A stretch of DNA of 64,000 nt from Paenibacillus sp. XY044 (lineage in GTDB: Bacteria; Bacillota; Bacilli; Paenibacillales; Paenibacillaceae), in contig NZ_NQMO01000002.1 of assembly GCF_002257645.1 (NCBI RefSeq), forward strand, positions 682,001 through 746,000. The letters run 5' to 3'. The notes below the pieces were generated by a model, which saw only the letters and a program-made list of their open reading frames with translations, was not told where the DNA came from and ran no database searches. This document shows positions 34,686 through 42,668 of the stretch, one piece after another. The translations under genes were made by a program, and so were the position numbers. Within the stretch, counting starts at the first letter, position 1. The number at the start of each line of letters is the position of its first letter.

Positions 34686-35444
34686 TTAAAGTATCCCAAT
34701 AATCATACACTTTACTTGCATTGTCCATGAGCTCGAATCATACGTTGTGCCTAGAGTAGCGTCCATTTGAACTCCCATTAATGAATAAGTAACTAAGGAA
34801 TTGATTGGTTTCCATCCCCAATCTCTAACTAAATCGGTTCCATAGCTTGCTGTTGGAGTTAAGGTCTTTCTTTGTTTTAAAGCTCCTCCACCATCCAATG
34901 GAGGACCTTCCTGAATGAATAAGTGGGATTTGCTTTTAATTTTAACTGTACTATCCTTTATCTCATATCTCCAATCTACTTTATCTAATGCGGCACCCTC
35001 TTCAGAGGCGCTTCCACTAAAAATATAGTATATGGTTGCTTTAGCGTAGACACTCACAGTTTTATCATAACCATCTGAAGTTTTCGTTCCTGAACTTGCC
35101 ATAATCCCAACATCAGAAACATACTCTGTAACAACTTCACCAGTCTTGATATTTTTCAAATCATATAATGGTCGTGAGCTTTGGTCAACAACATCTACAT
35201 CAATATCCTTGCCTGTGTTGTTATCTACAACTTCAGGTAGAGCTTTAATCTGGGGTAAAAGGTTTTGCTGTAACGATTTTGTTCCAGTCAGAGGCGAATC
35301 ATTATTATAAACTTTTACAAGTTCATATCCTTCCGGAATATCAATCTGAGGATCGCTCGATTCTACTGGGGCTGCATTCAACTGGGTCGATAACAACAAA
35401 GTAGCCAAGAACATCGTAAAACCTGAATAGAGTGTTTTCTTCAT
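34686..35444 (-). CDS. secreted protein of unknown function
   Basis: 252 residues. A Sec signal peptide ('MKKTLYSGFTMFLATLLL', cleavage after 'STQLNAA') is followed by a hydrophilic, beta-rich mature part with no Cys motif: 'DIPEGYELVKVYNNDSPLTG', 'YDKTVSVYAKATIYYIFSGS', 'RDWGWKPINSLVTYSLMGVQ'. GGAAGGGGAAATT precedes ATG 35444, not the earlier in-frame ATGs. Divergent from a small lipoprotein gene. Family not recognised. Confidence 0.75.
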   Translation of the reverse strand: MKKTLYSGFTMFLATLLLSTQLNAAPVESSDPQIDIPEGYELVKVYNNDSPLTGTKSLQQNLLPQIKALPEVVDNNTGKDIDVDVVDQSSRPLYDLKNIKTGEVVTEYVSDVGIMASSGTKTSDGYDKTVSVYAKATIYYIFSGSASEEGAALDKVDWRYEIKDSTVKIKSKSHLFIQEGPPLDGGGALKQRKTLTPTASYGTDLVRDWGWKPINSLVTYSLMGVQMDATLGTTYDSSSWTMQVKCMIIGIL

Positions 35445-35534
35445 AATTTCCCCTTCCGCATACATTATTGAGTAATTTTGGTATATAATTAGACTATAAA
35501 TATACATCAAGTAAATGCGAAATGAGGTAAAAAT

Positions 35535-35918
35535 ATGAAATTGAGGTTTTTTTATACTTTTTCACTAGTTTTTTTACTGGCTTTGGTACTTTCATCCTGT
35601 TCACAACCAGGTCAAATTCACTATGAAGGCAAAACAGATAACTGGGAAGCTAGTTTAGTCATGTTTAAGAATGGAAAAGTCAATGGAGAAATTACAATAA
35701 AATATATTGGAAAATCAACCAAGAACCTTGATCGATTCGAATACTCATTAGAAGGTATTACGAATACAATCTCCTTGAGCCAACAGGGAGACATTCATAT
35801 GCCTTTAGTAATAACTGATTCGATTAATAATACAGTCGCTCCAAAAGATGGAGATAAATATAACTTAAAAATATTGTGGGACGATAAATCTGAGACATTT
35901 GAATTACAAAAAAAGTAA
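35535..35918 (+). CDS. small lipoprotein
   Basis: 127 residues. The leader 'FSLVFLLALVLSSC' ends in a lipobox Cys near residue 22. The mature part begins 'SQPGQIHYEGKTDNWEASLV' and looks like a single immunoglobulin-like beta sandwich. GAGGT lies before ATG 35535. It shares a promoter region with the divergent secreted-protein gene at 35444; function unknown. Confidence 0.75.
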   Translation: MKLRFFYTFSLVFLLALVLSSCSQPGQIHYEGKTDNWEASLVMFKNGKVNGEITIKYIGKSTKNLDRFEYSLEGITNTISLSQQGDIHMPLVITDSINNTVAPKDGDKYNLKILWDDKSETFELQKK

Positions 35919-35960
35919 TGCATTAGGTTTGCTATTTCTTACAAGATCCTGAAAAAGGAA

Positions 35961-35996
35961 AAAAGGCCCATTACCGATTATACGGGTGGGCTTTTT
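35961..35996 (+). terminator. rho-independent terminator
   Basis: AGGCCCA and TGGGCTT stem with following TTTTTG, just after the lipoprotein gene. Confidence 0.65.
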
Positions 35997-36064
35997 GTAG
36001 TTTCAGTTTCTATTTCAACACCTTCTGTTATAAGAGTCAGAACGTTTATCGGGATATCAAAATC

Positions 36065-36268
36065 AGTTCCCAGGAGGTGCGGAAACACTGCGGCTTATCA
36101 ATGAATGGGTAAGCATGGAACGAAGATGCTGTCCATTACCATCATTGTCCGTCATTGCTAGCCATAGAGAAGCCCATTTTATTGCTGTTGACAGGAAATG
36201 AGGAAGTAAAAGCATTCCTGCAGGCGGACATTCAGTCCAACATTAATATCATAACTAGAGAAACGTAA
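36065..36268 (+). pseudogene. small conserved protein remnant (Cys-pair family)
   Basis: Two frames carry matching halves of one small protein: 'LRLINEWVSMERRCCPLPSL', then after a shift 'KPILLLLTGNEEVKAFLQAD' ending at TAA 36266. The 'ERRCCP' then 'LTGNEEVKAFL' pattern is that of a small family often found near metal-resistance genes. Frameshifted and without a start. Confidence 0.5.
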
Positions 36269-36335
36269 GACTGGGTTGGTATGTATCCTGGGTGCTACGT
36301 CCATCTAGCCGTCAGCTAAAGGAATAGTGAATTCA

Positions 36336-36428
36336 TTCAACTAACGGGAAACGATAGCCCAATAAAGACAAGAAGCCAGCCGATCACTTTGACCGGCTGG
36401 CATGATTCAACTAACGGGCAAATTACAT
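36336..36428 (+). repeat. interspersed repeat, copy 7
   Basis: 'CAACTAACGGGAAACGATAG' then CCCAATAAA, hairpin arms GCCAGCCG / CGGCTGGC, then 'CAACTAACGGGCAAATTAC'. One of the most complete copies. Confidence 0.8.
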
Positions 36429-36527
36429 CAATGGTATTGGAACTTTAAGGGATATCTGGTCGTTCTAATGTAATGAGATGAGAGGATAGGAGTGATTATT
36501 GTGAAATTTCTTTGTACTAGCATATAG

Positions 36528-36556
36528 AAAGCCGTTCCATACGTCAGGAGCGGCTT
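36528..36556. terminator. stem-loop
   Basis: AAGCCGTTCC and GGAGCGGCTT, then CTTCT. No gene obviously ends here; it follows the dead start 'GTGAAATTTC' with a ribosome site at 36490. Confidence 0.4.
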
Positions 36557-36623
36557 CTTCTATATATGTTGGAGGGCAACGGTTAGAACCTAACGGAGTT
36601 ACATAGCTATAACTGAGCAGCAG

Positions 36624-36655
36624 GCATTAAGCTATCGGGCAGTTAAACGCATTGA
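36624..36655 (+). repeat. interspersed repeat, right-end fragment
   Basis: 'TTAAGCTATCGGGCAGTTAA' followed by ACGCA, matching the right terminal block at 40726. Confidence 0.5.
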
Positions 36656-36679
36656 TGTACTCGCCGCCGCTGCGTCCAC

Positions 36680-36858
36680 GATGTCGATGCCGAATATGAG
36701 CGCTTGAAGCCGTTTTGTTGACGAGTGGGTTAAGGAACCCACTATGATGCCACGGGGTAACCGTGCTGCGTTGCTCCGAGATCCTGACGGCAACCTCATT
36801 AATCTCTTCCAGCCAATGACCGAGGAAGCGATCAAACGTTTCAGCGGTAGGGGGTGAC
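36680..36858 (+). pseudogene. VOC family protein remnant
   Basis: C-terminal half of a VOC protein. An early piece reads 'DVDAEYERLKPF'; after a frameshift it becomes 'EPTMMPRGNRAALLRDPDGN' and then 'LINLFQPMTEEAIKRFSG', ending TGA 36858. 'RDPDGN' is the typical motif. N-terminus absent, so dead. Confidence 0.65.
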
Positions 36859-36984
36859 TATTAGGGACCCCTTGGTGAGCACAGTACTTCTAGAGTAATG
36901 GAGGAAGCAAAACAGACGGCTGGGGGCCGTCTGTCACGAATTCAAATTCAGCAATAAACATAGGAAAGTCATTAGCCTTCGGCG

Positions 36985-38103
36985 TCAACTATTTGTTAGG
37001 TTACTTCGTAACGGGAACCAACCGGGAATGCTCATCATGAGGTTCCACAGCGGCTCGGGAATCGACAATTCCTCAAGGTCCAGAGGGGATATGGACGTTC
37101 GGATTTGATTTTCATGCCCATCCAACACCAATTGTACCCAATCCGGTTCCATAATAAGCTCTCGCCCCAGGGCGATGAGCGGAATGCCGGAGGATAGGGC
37201 TTCCAGCGCATCATCAGGTGTCTGGATGCTTCCAACGCCAATGACGGGGATTCGTGAGCCGACCCGCTCCTGAATAATCGTCAGGCGTGACCTACTGTCC
37301 TGGATGCCCCTTCGCGGAACGGACCGGAAGCTGTTCAAGGACACGTGAATATAATCGATCCCGGATCCTGACAATGCATCGACGAACGGAAGCGTTTCGG
37401 CCATAGTAATGCCCGGCGTTACCGCTTCTTCAGGCGTCAATCGGTAACCGACCAAGAAAGGCTTCCCGGCTTCTTTACGAACAGTATGGAGCACCTCACG
37501 GATAATGGCTAGAGCCAGCGTCATTCTATTCTCCAAGCTCCCTCCGTATCGGTCCGTGCGGCGATTCGTGAACGGTGAAAAAAATTGACGCAGCAAGTCG
37601 CCTGTAATTTCCACCCCGTCAAATCCGGCGGAGACCGCTCTTCGGGCCGCTTCTGCATAAGCGTGAATGATTCCTTCAATTTCCTGCTCGGTGAGGCTGC
37701 GCGGGACGGGGGCTCCATCCCGATCCTCCGGAATGTTTCCAGCGCTGACGAAATCGCCTGTCTTGGAACTTTGTCTGCCCGCGTGGAAAATTTGCATCAC
37801 GGCTTTGGCACCCTTCTCCTGAATTGACAAGGCAAGCCGGCTGAGTCCGGGAATCAGGTCGTCGCTGTCGGCGCCAGGCGCACCAAGCATTCCTCCTTGC
37901 TGGTTGACGTATGTTGCCGCAGTGATAACCATAGCAGCGCCGTTGGAACGCCGTTTGTAATACTGAATTTCCTGTTCGGAAATGGATCCGTCTGCATTGG
38001 AACTCATATGAGTCATCGGAGACATGATGATGCGGTTTTTTAGGGAAATTTCGACTGACGGAAAGTGAAATGGATCAAAGAGGGTAGAATACGATTTCTT
38101 CAT
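36985..38103 (-). CDS. NADH:flavin oxidoreductase, Old Yellow Enzyme family
   Basis: 372 residues, a single FMN-binding TIM barrel. 'LKNRIIMSPMTHMSSNADGS' is the FMN loop, 'MQIFHAGRQS' the His region, 'FDGVEITGDLLRQFFSPFTN' and 'RRTDRYGGSLENRM' the signature, and 'VIGVGSIQTPDDALEAL' the phosphate site. Such enzymes reduce activated C=C bonds using NAD(P)H. AAGGAG sets ATG 38103 rather than the longer frame to 38226. The usual 'HGAHGYL' has become 'ITGDLLRQF', so substrate handling may be altered. It stands alone. Confidence 0.88.
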   Translation of the reverse strand: MKKSYSTLFDPFHFPSVEISLKNRIIMSPMTHMSSNADGSISEQEIQYYKRRSNGAAMVITAATYVNQQGGMLGAPGADSDDLIPGLSRLALSIQEKGAKAVMQIFHAGRQSSKTGDFVSAGNIPEDRDGAPVPRSLTEQEIEGIIHAYAEAARRAVSAGFDGVEITGDLLRQFFSPFTNRRTDRYGGSLENRMTLALAIIREVLHTVRKEAGKPFLVGYRLTPEEAVTPGITMAETLPFVDALSGSGIDYIHVSLNSFRSVPRRGIQDSRSRLTIIQERVGSRIPVIGVGSIQTPDDALEALSSGIPLIALGRELIMEPDWVQLVLDGHENQIRTSISPLDLEELSIPEPLWNLMMSIPGWFPLRSNLTNS

Positions 38104-38539
38104 TGAATGACAACTCCTTCTCGTATAATCGTTGATTAGTAATGTTATGATTATAAGTGGAGATGCTGCTTCCTGTAAGAACGCAAAACTCATGGATATA
38201 ATCCAAGAACCTGGACTAACTAACATAAAGTAAGTAGTTTTGTTAACAATGGTAAAGGTATATTCGTTACAAACCTAGCAATATTTATTAATCGTAGTCG
38301 CATATTCATTCAATCTGGTGGGAATAATTATGAACGGTGAGTCTTGTGGAATGTCAGGAACAAGAAAGCGATCTTGGTTCGCGGAATAAAAGACCTTACT
38401 TGCCTCTGAGCAAACGCTGAAAGAGGGGTTCTAACGAGCATCAAAATGCTTTCTTCGGGTAGGGGAAATATGTCTTAATACGCCCCTGTAGGTGACAAAT
38501 AGCTTTTTTCTAATTGTCGCTTGCAGGGTCTTTTTTTGC

Positions 38540-38668
38540 GTTGTGCGACAAGAAGCAGCAGACCGAACTAGGGAGCTAAGTGCAGATTTAGATGCTATAC
38601 TCTCTATGCAAACAGAAAGACTTCATAAGTTCGCCACTCTTGCAGCGAAAGGTAATTTAGATGAATAA
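38540..38668 (+). pseudogene. C-terminal remnant of an unknown gene
   Basis: The frame reads 'RTRELSADLDAILSMQTERL' then 'HKFATLAAKGNLDE' before TAA 38668: clearly helical protein sequence with no start codon, beginning inside a terminator-like stretch. Family not recognised. Confidence 0.4.
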
Positions 38669-39056
38669 TATTCTTAAATAGAGGCCGTTTTGGCTCTTAG
38701 TTGACAGCGCCAAGCGATCATATCTTGAACGTTCACTAGAAGATACGATCAAACATTCTATCCGACAGGACTTTTCGTGCAACTAAAACCGGTTGGCATT
38801 GCCCATCACGTATCTTATTCTACAATTACTCGAAGCAGGTTATAGCTTGGACAGAAAAGGATTTTGCAATAGTCACCATTATTTGACTCATTTAAGGGGC
38901 TAAGATGATGGTGTTAATATCGAAGAAACTAACGGCGAAAAATTTGACTAGTAAAGATAATTAGATTACCTTTGAATCATACGGCTTGAATGGATAGGGT
39001 ATCCGAGATATTGGAGCTGATTAGCGAGCATGAGCACAGCACTAAAGAATGTAATG
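38669..39056. other. intergenic stretch, no gene recognised
   Basis: No frame with a ribosome site or family resemblance. An ATG at 38990 is in frame with the phosphotransferase gene but has no ribosome site. Confidence 0.4.
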
Positions 39057-39070
39057 GAAGGAGAATCGGT

Positions 39071-39919
39071 ATGCTGCCTACACTTATCGATGAGGTAATA
39101 GAGCTTGGATTCCTTTCACAGCCGGTTTCTGTTTGGAAAGAGCTAAAGGGTGGTACGCAAAGCACGGTCGGAGTTCTCGGTACGGAAGAACGTCCTCATC
39201 TGTATGTGTTAAAAGCGAATACAAAAGAACTGATAGAGAGTGAGACACGATTCCTTTCCCTGTATCGAGGCATTGAGCTTCTACCTACAGTCCTTTACGT
39301 TGACCCGGCACATCGTTATTTCGTTTATGATTTTATTCCGGGTAGCACTGGCTATGTCCGCGGTAATAAGAAAAAGTTAATGACAGAGCTTGTAGACGGG
39401 ATTCTTGCTCACTATGTCCACCCGGAGTCGTACAACGCATACAAGTCGATTGAGACATCCGAACATACGCAGGATTCGATCCAGTATGCAGCGTCCTTTA
39501 TCGGCGGGCAACTCGGCGAGGAAGATCGCAGTCTGGCTACTGCGTTAAGTCGGGAACGTTCTGGCGTCACGGACCGCGAAGACCTTTATGTGCTACACGG
39601 CGATTTCGGCGTCCATAACTTTCTTTTCACCGACAATGGGTTGGCAGGGGTCATCGATCCTATTCCGGTCATTGGAGGCAAACGATACGACTTGTTGTAT
39701 GCCTTTTGCTCGTCTCCGGATGGGCTTACCCTTCCAATATTGCTTCATGCTGTGCAACGGGCAGAGGAGGGTAGAGATGTCGACATCAGGTTGTTGTCTC
39801 GGGACATGATCCTTGAACTATATAGAAGGATGTCGACATGCCTGCGCTTCCATCCAGAAGATTTTCCCCAGTACCTACAGGCCTGGGAAGAGTGGAAGGA
39901 GATCTATGCAAGCTCGTAA
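39071..39919 (+). CDS. aminoglycoside phosphotransferase-fold (APH/choline kinase-like) protein
   Basis: 282 residues. The N-lobe is short ('ELKGGTQSTVGVLG' as the nucleotide loop, 'LYVLKANT' with the Lys). The Brenner motif 'VLHGDFGVHNFLFTDNG' holds the catalytic Asp, and 'GVIDPIPVIGGKRYDLLYAF' the metal Asp. The family phosphorylates antibiotics, sugars or small alcohols; nothing here shows which. GGAAGGAG before ATG 39071 is much better than the context of ATG 38990. It stands alone among repeats. Confidence 0.85.
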   Translation: MLPTLIDEVIELGFLSQPVSVWKELKGGTQSTVGVLGTEERPHLYVLKANTKELIESETRFLSLYRGIELLPTVLYVDPAHRYFVYDFIPGSTGYVRGNKKKLMTELVDGILAHYVHPESYNAYKSIETSEHTQDSIQYAASFIGGQLGEEDRSLATALSRERSGVTDREDLYVLHGDFGVHNFLFTDNGLAGVIDPIPVIGGKRYDLLYAFCSSPDGLTLPILLHAVQRAEEGRDVDIRLLSRDMILELYRRMSTCLRFHPEDFPQYLQAWEEWKEIYASS

Positions 39920-40130
39920 AGCAGGTTGTCTTCCTGGTACTCGTCCATACTTCAGGAAACGGCAGTATAATCTTGTCCAAACCCGACGACCAGGAACACG
40001 GCTTTTTTTCTTTATGACCGGCCAACTTATAATTACGTAAAATAAAAAAATTTATGATCCATTTATGCTTGTTGATTTTGATGCCAATGTTGTAAAATGG
40101 CACCATTATCACAGGAATAGGGGTGTCTCG

Positions 40131-40523
40131 ATGCCATACATGGTGTCTGAACAAAATCTTCGTAAGGTAGAAAATTATATAGTGGATCGCGTCGTACAGA
40201 GCGGCGATCGTCGGTTCCAGGAGACGCTGACCGTAGTGGCCAAGGAATCCGGAGTAGCTTTGATGACTGCAATACGGGCAATCCGAGAATTGGAAAATGC
40301 CGGCAAGGTTATCTCGCTCAGATCCGCATCCAGACGGATCGCAAACACTTATGAATATGTCGGAGATCTCATTGGTTTTATCGAGAATCAATCATCCGAA
40401 GATAAGATCCAATATTTGCAGTCGAAACTGGCGGAGGTGTCGAGTGAAAAGGCAAAGCTCGAAGATGAGCTGGACCAGGCGCGCAAAGAACTAAATCGAC
40501 TGAAACGAACGACTATTTTATAA
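40131..40523 (+). CDS. small winged-helix protein with C-terminal coiled coil, linked to a repeat cluster
   Basis: 130 residues. Residues 5-70 form a winged helix: 'QNLRKVENYIVDRVVQSGDR', 'TLTVVAKESGVALMTAIRAI' (recognition helix), 'RELENAGKVISLRSASRR'. The C-terminal 45 residues are a leucine-zipper-like coiled coil ('KIQYLQSKLAEVSSEKAKLE', 'DELDQARKELNRLKR'). It therefore looks like a dimeric DNA-binding protein. AGGGGTG precedes ATG 40131. Thirty bases after the stop begins a cluster of four 22-bp repeats around its terminator (40554-40683), a likely set of binding sites. Family function unknown. Confidence 0.8.
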   Translation: MPYMVSEQNLRKVENYIVDRVVQSGDRRFQETLTVVAKESGVALMTAIRAIRELENAGKVISLRSASRRIANTYEYVGDLIGFIENQSSEDKIQYLQSKLAEVSSEKAKLEDELDQARKELNRLKRTTIL

Positions 40524-40553
40524 CGTGAGGAACAAACAAGCTTATTATGTCGA

Positions 40554-40683
40554 GGGACAAGAACATGGTCCCAATGAAAGCCGCTATTTTAGCGGTTTTT
40601 TTGTTTATCGGTACAAGTTCTTGTCCCCAACAAAAGACAAGAACTTGTACCGATTGCCGTAAAGGACAAGAACATAATCCGAT
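40554..40683. repeat. four-copy repeat cluster around a terminator hairpin
   Basis: Copies share GGACAAGAAC and mostly end in CCGAT: 40554-40575 (GGGACAAGAACATGGTCCC), inverted 40607-40628, direct 40633-40654 (GACAAGAACTTGTACCGAT) and 40661-40683. Between the first two is a terminator, GCCGCTA/TAGCGGT followed by TTTTTTT, which ends the winged-helix gene. Confidence 0.85.
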
Positions 40684-40725
40684 TACCGATTAGATAAGCA
40701 TCAAACTACATTTCACTGCACTAGT

Positions 40726-40755
40726 TCATTAAGCTAACGGGCAGTTTAACGCAAC
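40726..40755 (+). repeat. interspersed repeat, right-end fragment
   Basis: 'TTAAGCTAACGGGCAGTTTA' then ACGCAAC: the right terminal block of the family, without hairpin or left block. Confidence 0.6.
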
Positions 40756-40811
40756 AAATGGGAAAATTTTACGTTTAAAGTGTAACGGGATAATTTAAAG
40801 GAAGTGTATTA

Positions 40812-41129
40812 ATGTTCAAGATTATGCTAAAAATTTTCATTGTTGTGATTCTGGTTGGGATGCTTGCATCTTGCGGTACCACTAGCACGACCGTTGGATT
40901 AATAAAAGTTGTTGATAAAGAGCAACCAGAGAGGGACTCATACTGGATTAAGATCGAAGATTTAGGTAACCATCCCGAGGAAGTCCGGCTTAAAGTGAAT
41001 AATGAAAATACATGGAATCTTATATTAATAGGTGAAATTTACGCTGTAGCATACGATTTTAAAACAAAAGACGAGAACAAACACACCGGAAAGCTAACAT
41101 CAATAAGACCGGCTGCTAAGCCTAAATGA
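40812..41129 (+). CDS. small lipoprotein
   Basis: 105 residues. Leader 'IFIVVILVGMLASC' ends in the lipobox Cys near residue 21. The mature part ('TVGLIKVVDKEQPERDSYWI', 'NENTWNLILIGEIYAVAYDF') resembles small OB-fold lipoproteins of the DUF3221 kind. GGAAGTG precedes ATG 40812. The last codons ('LTSIRPAAKPK') are written in DNA nearly identical to part of the interspersed repeat, so the C-terminus seems to have been supplied by a repeat insertion. Confidence 0.75.
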   Translation: MFKIMLKIFIVVILVGMLASCGTTSTTVGLIKVVDKEQPERDSYWIKIEDLGNHPEEVRLKVNNENTWNLILIGEIYAVAYDFKTKDENKHTGKLTSIRPAAKPK

Positions 41130-41159
41130 AAAGAAACAATGGCTTTTAATAAGACATTA

Positions 41160-41238
41160 TTTAAGCTAAAGGGAAACGATAGCTCAATAAGAAAGAATAC
41201 ACGGCAGCATGTGAAGAGGCTGCCGTTTTTCAACAAAC
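41160..41238 (+). repeat. interspersed repeat, copy 8
   Basis: 'TTAAGCTAAAGGGAAACGAT' then AGCTCAATAA, hairpin arms CGGCAGC / GCTGCCG followed by TTTTT, then 'CAACAAACG'. It can act as terminator of the lipoprotein gene. Confidence 0.75.
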
Positions 41239-41378
41239 GTGGAACATAACGAAATCAACTTGGGACACGAAATTGAAGATTTTTTTCTGCGAGGCAGATA
41301 TGTTTTTGCCATGATTGGCATCATTAAGGCGGACACCGGTGAGGAATTCATAAGAGGTACGGAAAATGGAGGGATAAC

Positions 41379-42113
41379 GTGCGGAACAGCGTAGGAGGCT
41401 TACGTGAAAAGATGAGGGCCGAACAAAGCAATGAAGCGGACGATGTGCTTGTCTGTCGAGCTAGGGCAGGCGATCAAGAAGCTTTTGGTGAACTGGTACG
41501 CCGTCACCGAGCCAAAGCCTACGGATTTGCATATTCGATGTCGCAGGACACCTATTTAGCCGATGATATAGTCCAGGAAGCTTTGGTCGGTGCATTTATA
41601 CGCCTTGGCAGCTTACTCGAGCCCTCGCGTTTCGGACCGTGGCTACAACGTATTGTACGGAATCAGACATACATGCGCCTGCGCCGTGGTGGTCCCTATG
41701 GCAAAGAACAGCCTCTTTCTAGTTATAATTCATCTAGCAGTAAAAGCAACTGGGGAGACGCTGAAGCCGTGTTGTTTCACCTGACTCGGTCAGTCTCGGT
41801 AAGACAGGATCTAACCCCAGAGGAGCGTCTTGTTCGTGAGGAAATGCTTAGCGGTCTACGGGGTATGTTACACTGTCTCAGCCCACGAGAACGGGACGTG
41901 TTTGAGGCGCATTTTTACCGGCAGCTGCAACCGAAAGAAATCGCTGAATTGTTTCGAATGACCGTCACGAACGTAAACAACCATCTCTTCCGTTCTCGTA
42001 CCAAGCTGCAACGTGAGCACATCCGAGTCCATATTGCCGGATACGTGCAATTCCGTCAGGCTCTTGGAAAGCCCAAAAAACGGATACTGGACGAATTCGG
42101 AAAGCGATTTTAA
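41379..42113 (+). CDS. sigma-70 family RNA polymerase sigma factor (ECF type)
   Basis: 244 residues, somewhat long for an ECF factor. Region 2: 'AFGELVRRHRAKAYGFAYSM' and 'DTYLADDIVQEALVGAFIRL'. Region 4: 'LTPEERLVREEMLSGLRGML' and 'LSPRERDVFEAHFYRQLQPK', then 'EIAELFRMTVTNVNNHLFRS' as the HTH. GGAGG supports GTG 41379. The neighbouring gene, where an anti-sigma factor would be expected, is decayed (42133-42345). Target promoters unknown. Confidence 0.88.
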   Translation: MRNSVGGLREKMRAEQSNEADDVLVCRARAGDQEAFGELVRRHRAKAYGFAYSMSQDTYLADDIVQEALVGAFIRLGSLLEPSRFGPWLQRIVRNQTYMRLRRGGPYGKEQPLSSYNSSSSKSNWGDAEAVLFHLTRSVSVRQDLTPEERLVREEMLSGLRGMLHCLSPRERDVFEAHFYRQLQPKEIAELFRMTVTNVNNHLFRSRTKLQREHIRVHIAGYVQFRQALGKPKKRILDEFGKRF

Positions 42114-42132
42114 TAAAAAGGAGTTTTGGGTC

Positions 42133-42345
42133 ATGGCCAATGAGGATTGGAAGACGGAACTGCGAGGGACGTGGACATCAGCGGGGGACTGCGCAGCGGG
42201 ATCAGAAACATCTGAAAGAAAACGTATGTTTGGTTGAAAAAGTTATGGGGCGCGGAACAGCAGCTGCACCAATACTTGCGGGAACACACGATCCAGTCGG
42301 TACTGGATAAAGCTTTCTGTTTAAGGGTTATGGAAATGGAAAATT
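42133..42345 (+). pseudogene. decayed gene after the sigma factor
   Basis: Begins 'MANEDWKTELRG' right after a ribosome site and 20 bp behind the sigma gene. The coherent continuation is in another frame and has a stop ('KKTYVWLKKLWGAEQQLHQY', ending at TAA 42345). Position suggests a former anti-sigma factor or co-transcribed partner, but no family is recognised. Confidence 0.45.
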
Positions 42346-42356
42346 AATTTTTAGAT

Positions 42357-42638
42357 GTGACCATTATTGGCGTCGAACCAGCTGGGTTGAACGCCGCCTT
42401 GGTGCTCGGGAGGGCAAGAAAAAAGGTGACGATCATCGATGGGGTTCGAATGCGTGGAGCTTGCGTTTCCATTAATCGCGGGCTAACCGCCCGGATCGGT
42501 CTGCCAGACATCTGTGCGGCGACTTTCGAAGATGATTTTGCGGTGACAGGGCGGTTCGGCTGCTCCGGCCATTCGGCCAGTTGGCTCAGAGATATAGCAA
42601 TAATTCCCCATTTGAATGAAGTATGCTATCATGAATAG
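42357..42638 (+). pseudogene. FAD/NAD(P)-binding oxidoreductase N-terminal remnant
   Basis: The first 35 codons match thioredoxin reductase-like flavoproteins ('VTIIGVEPAGLNAALVLGRA', 'RKKVTIIDG'), but the FAD loop Gly-x-Gly-x-x-Gly is degraded to 'GVEPAG'. The rest does not follow the family and ends after 93 codons instead of about 300. A truncated, probably inactive fragment. Confidence 0.6.
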
Positions 42639-42668
42639 GTAAATATTACTATAAGGGGTTGTTTGGCT

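Noticed and set aside
40554..40683. CRISPR-like array
   Set aside because: Spacing between copies is irregular, one copy is inverted, there are no uniform spacers and no cas genes.
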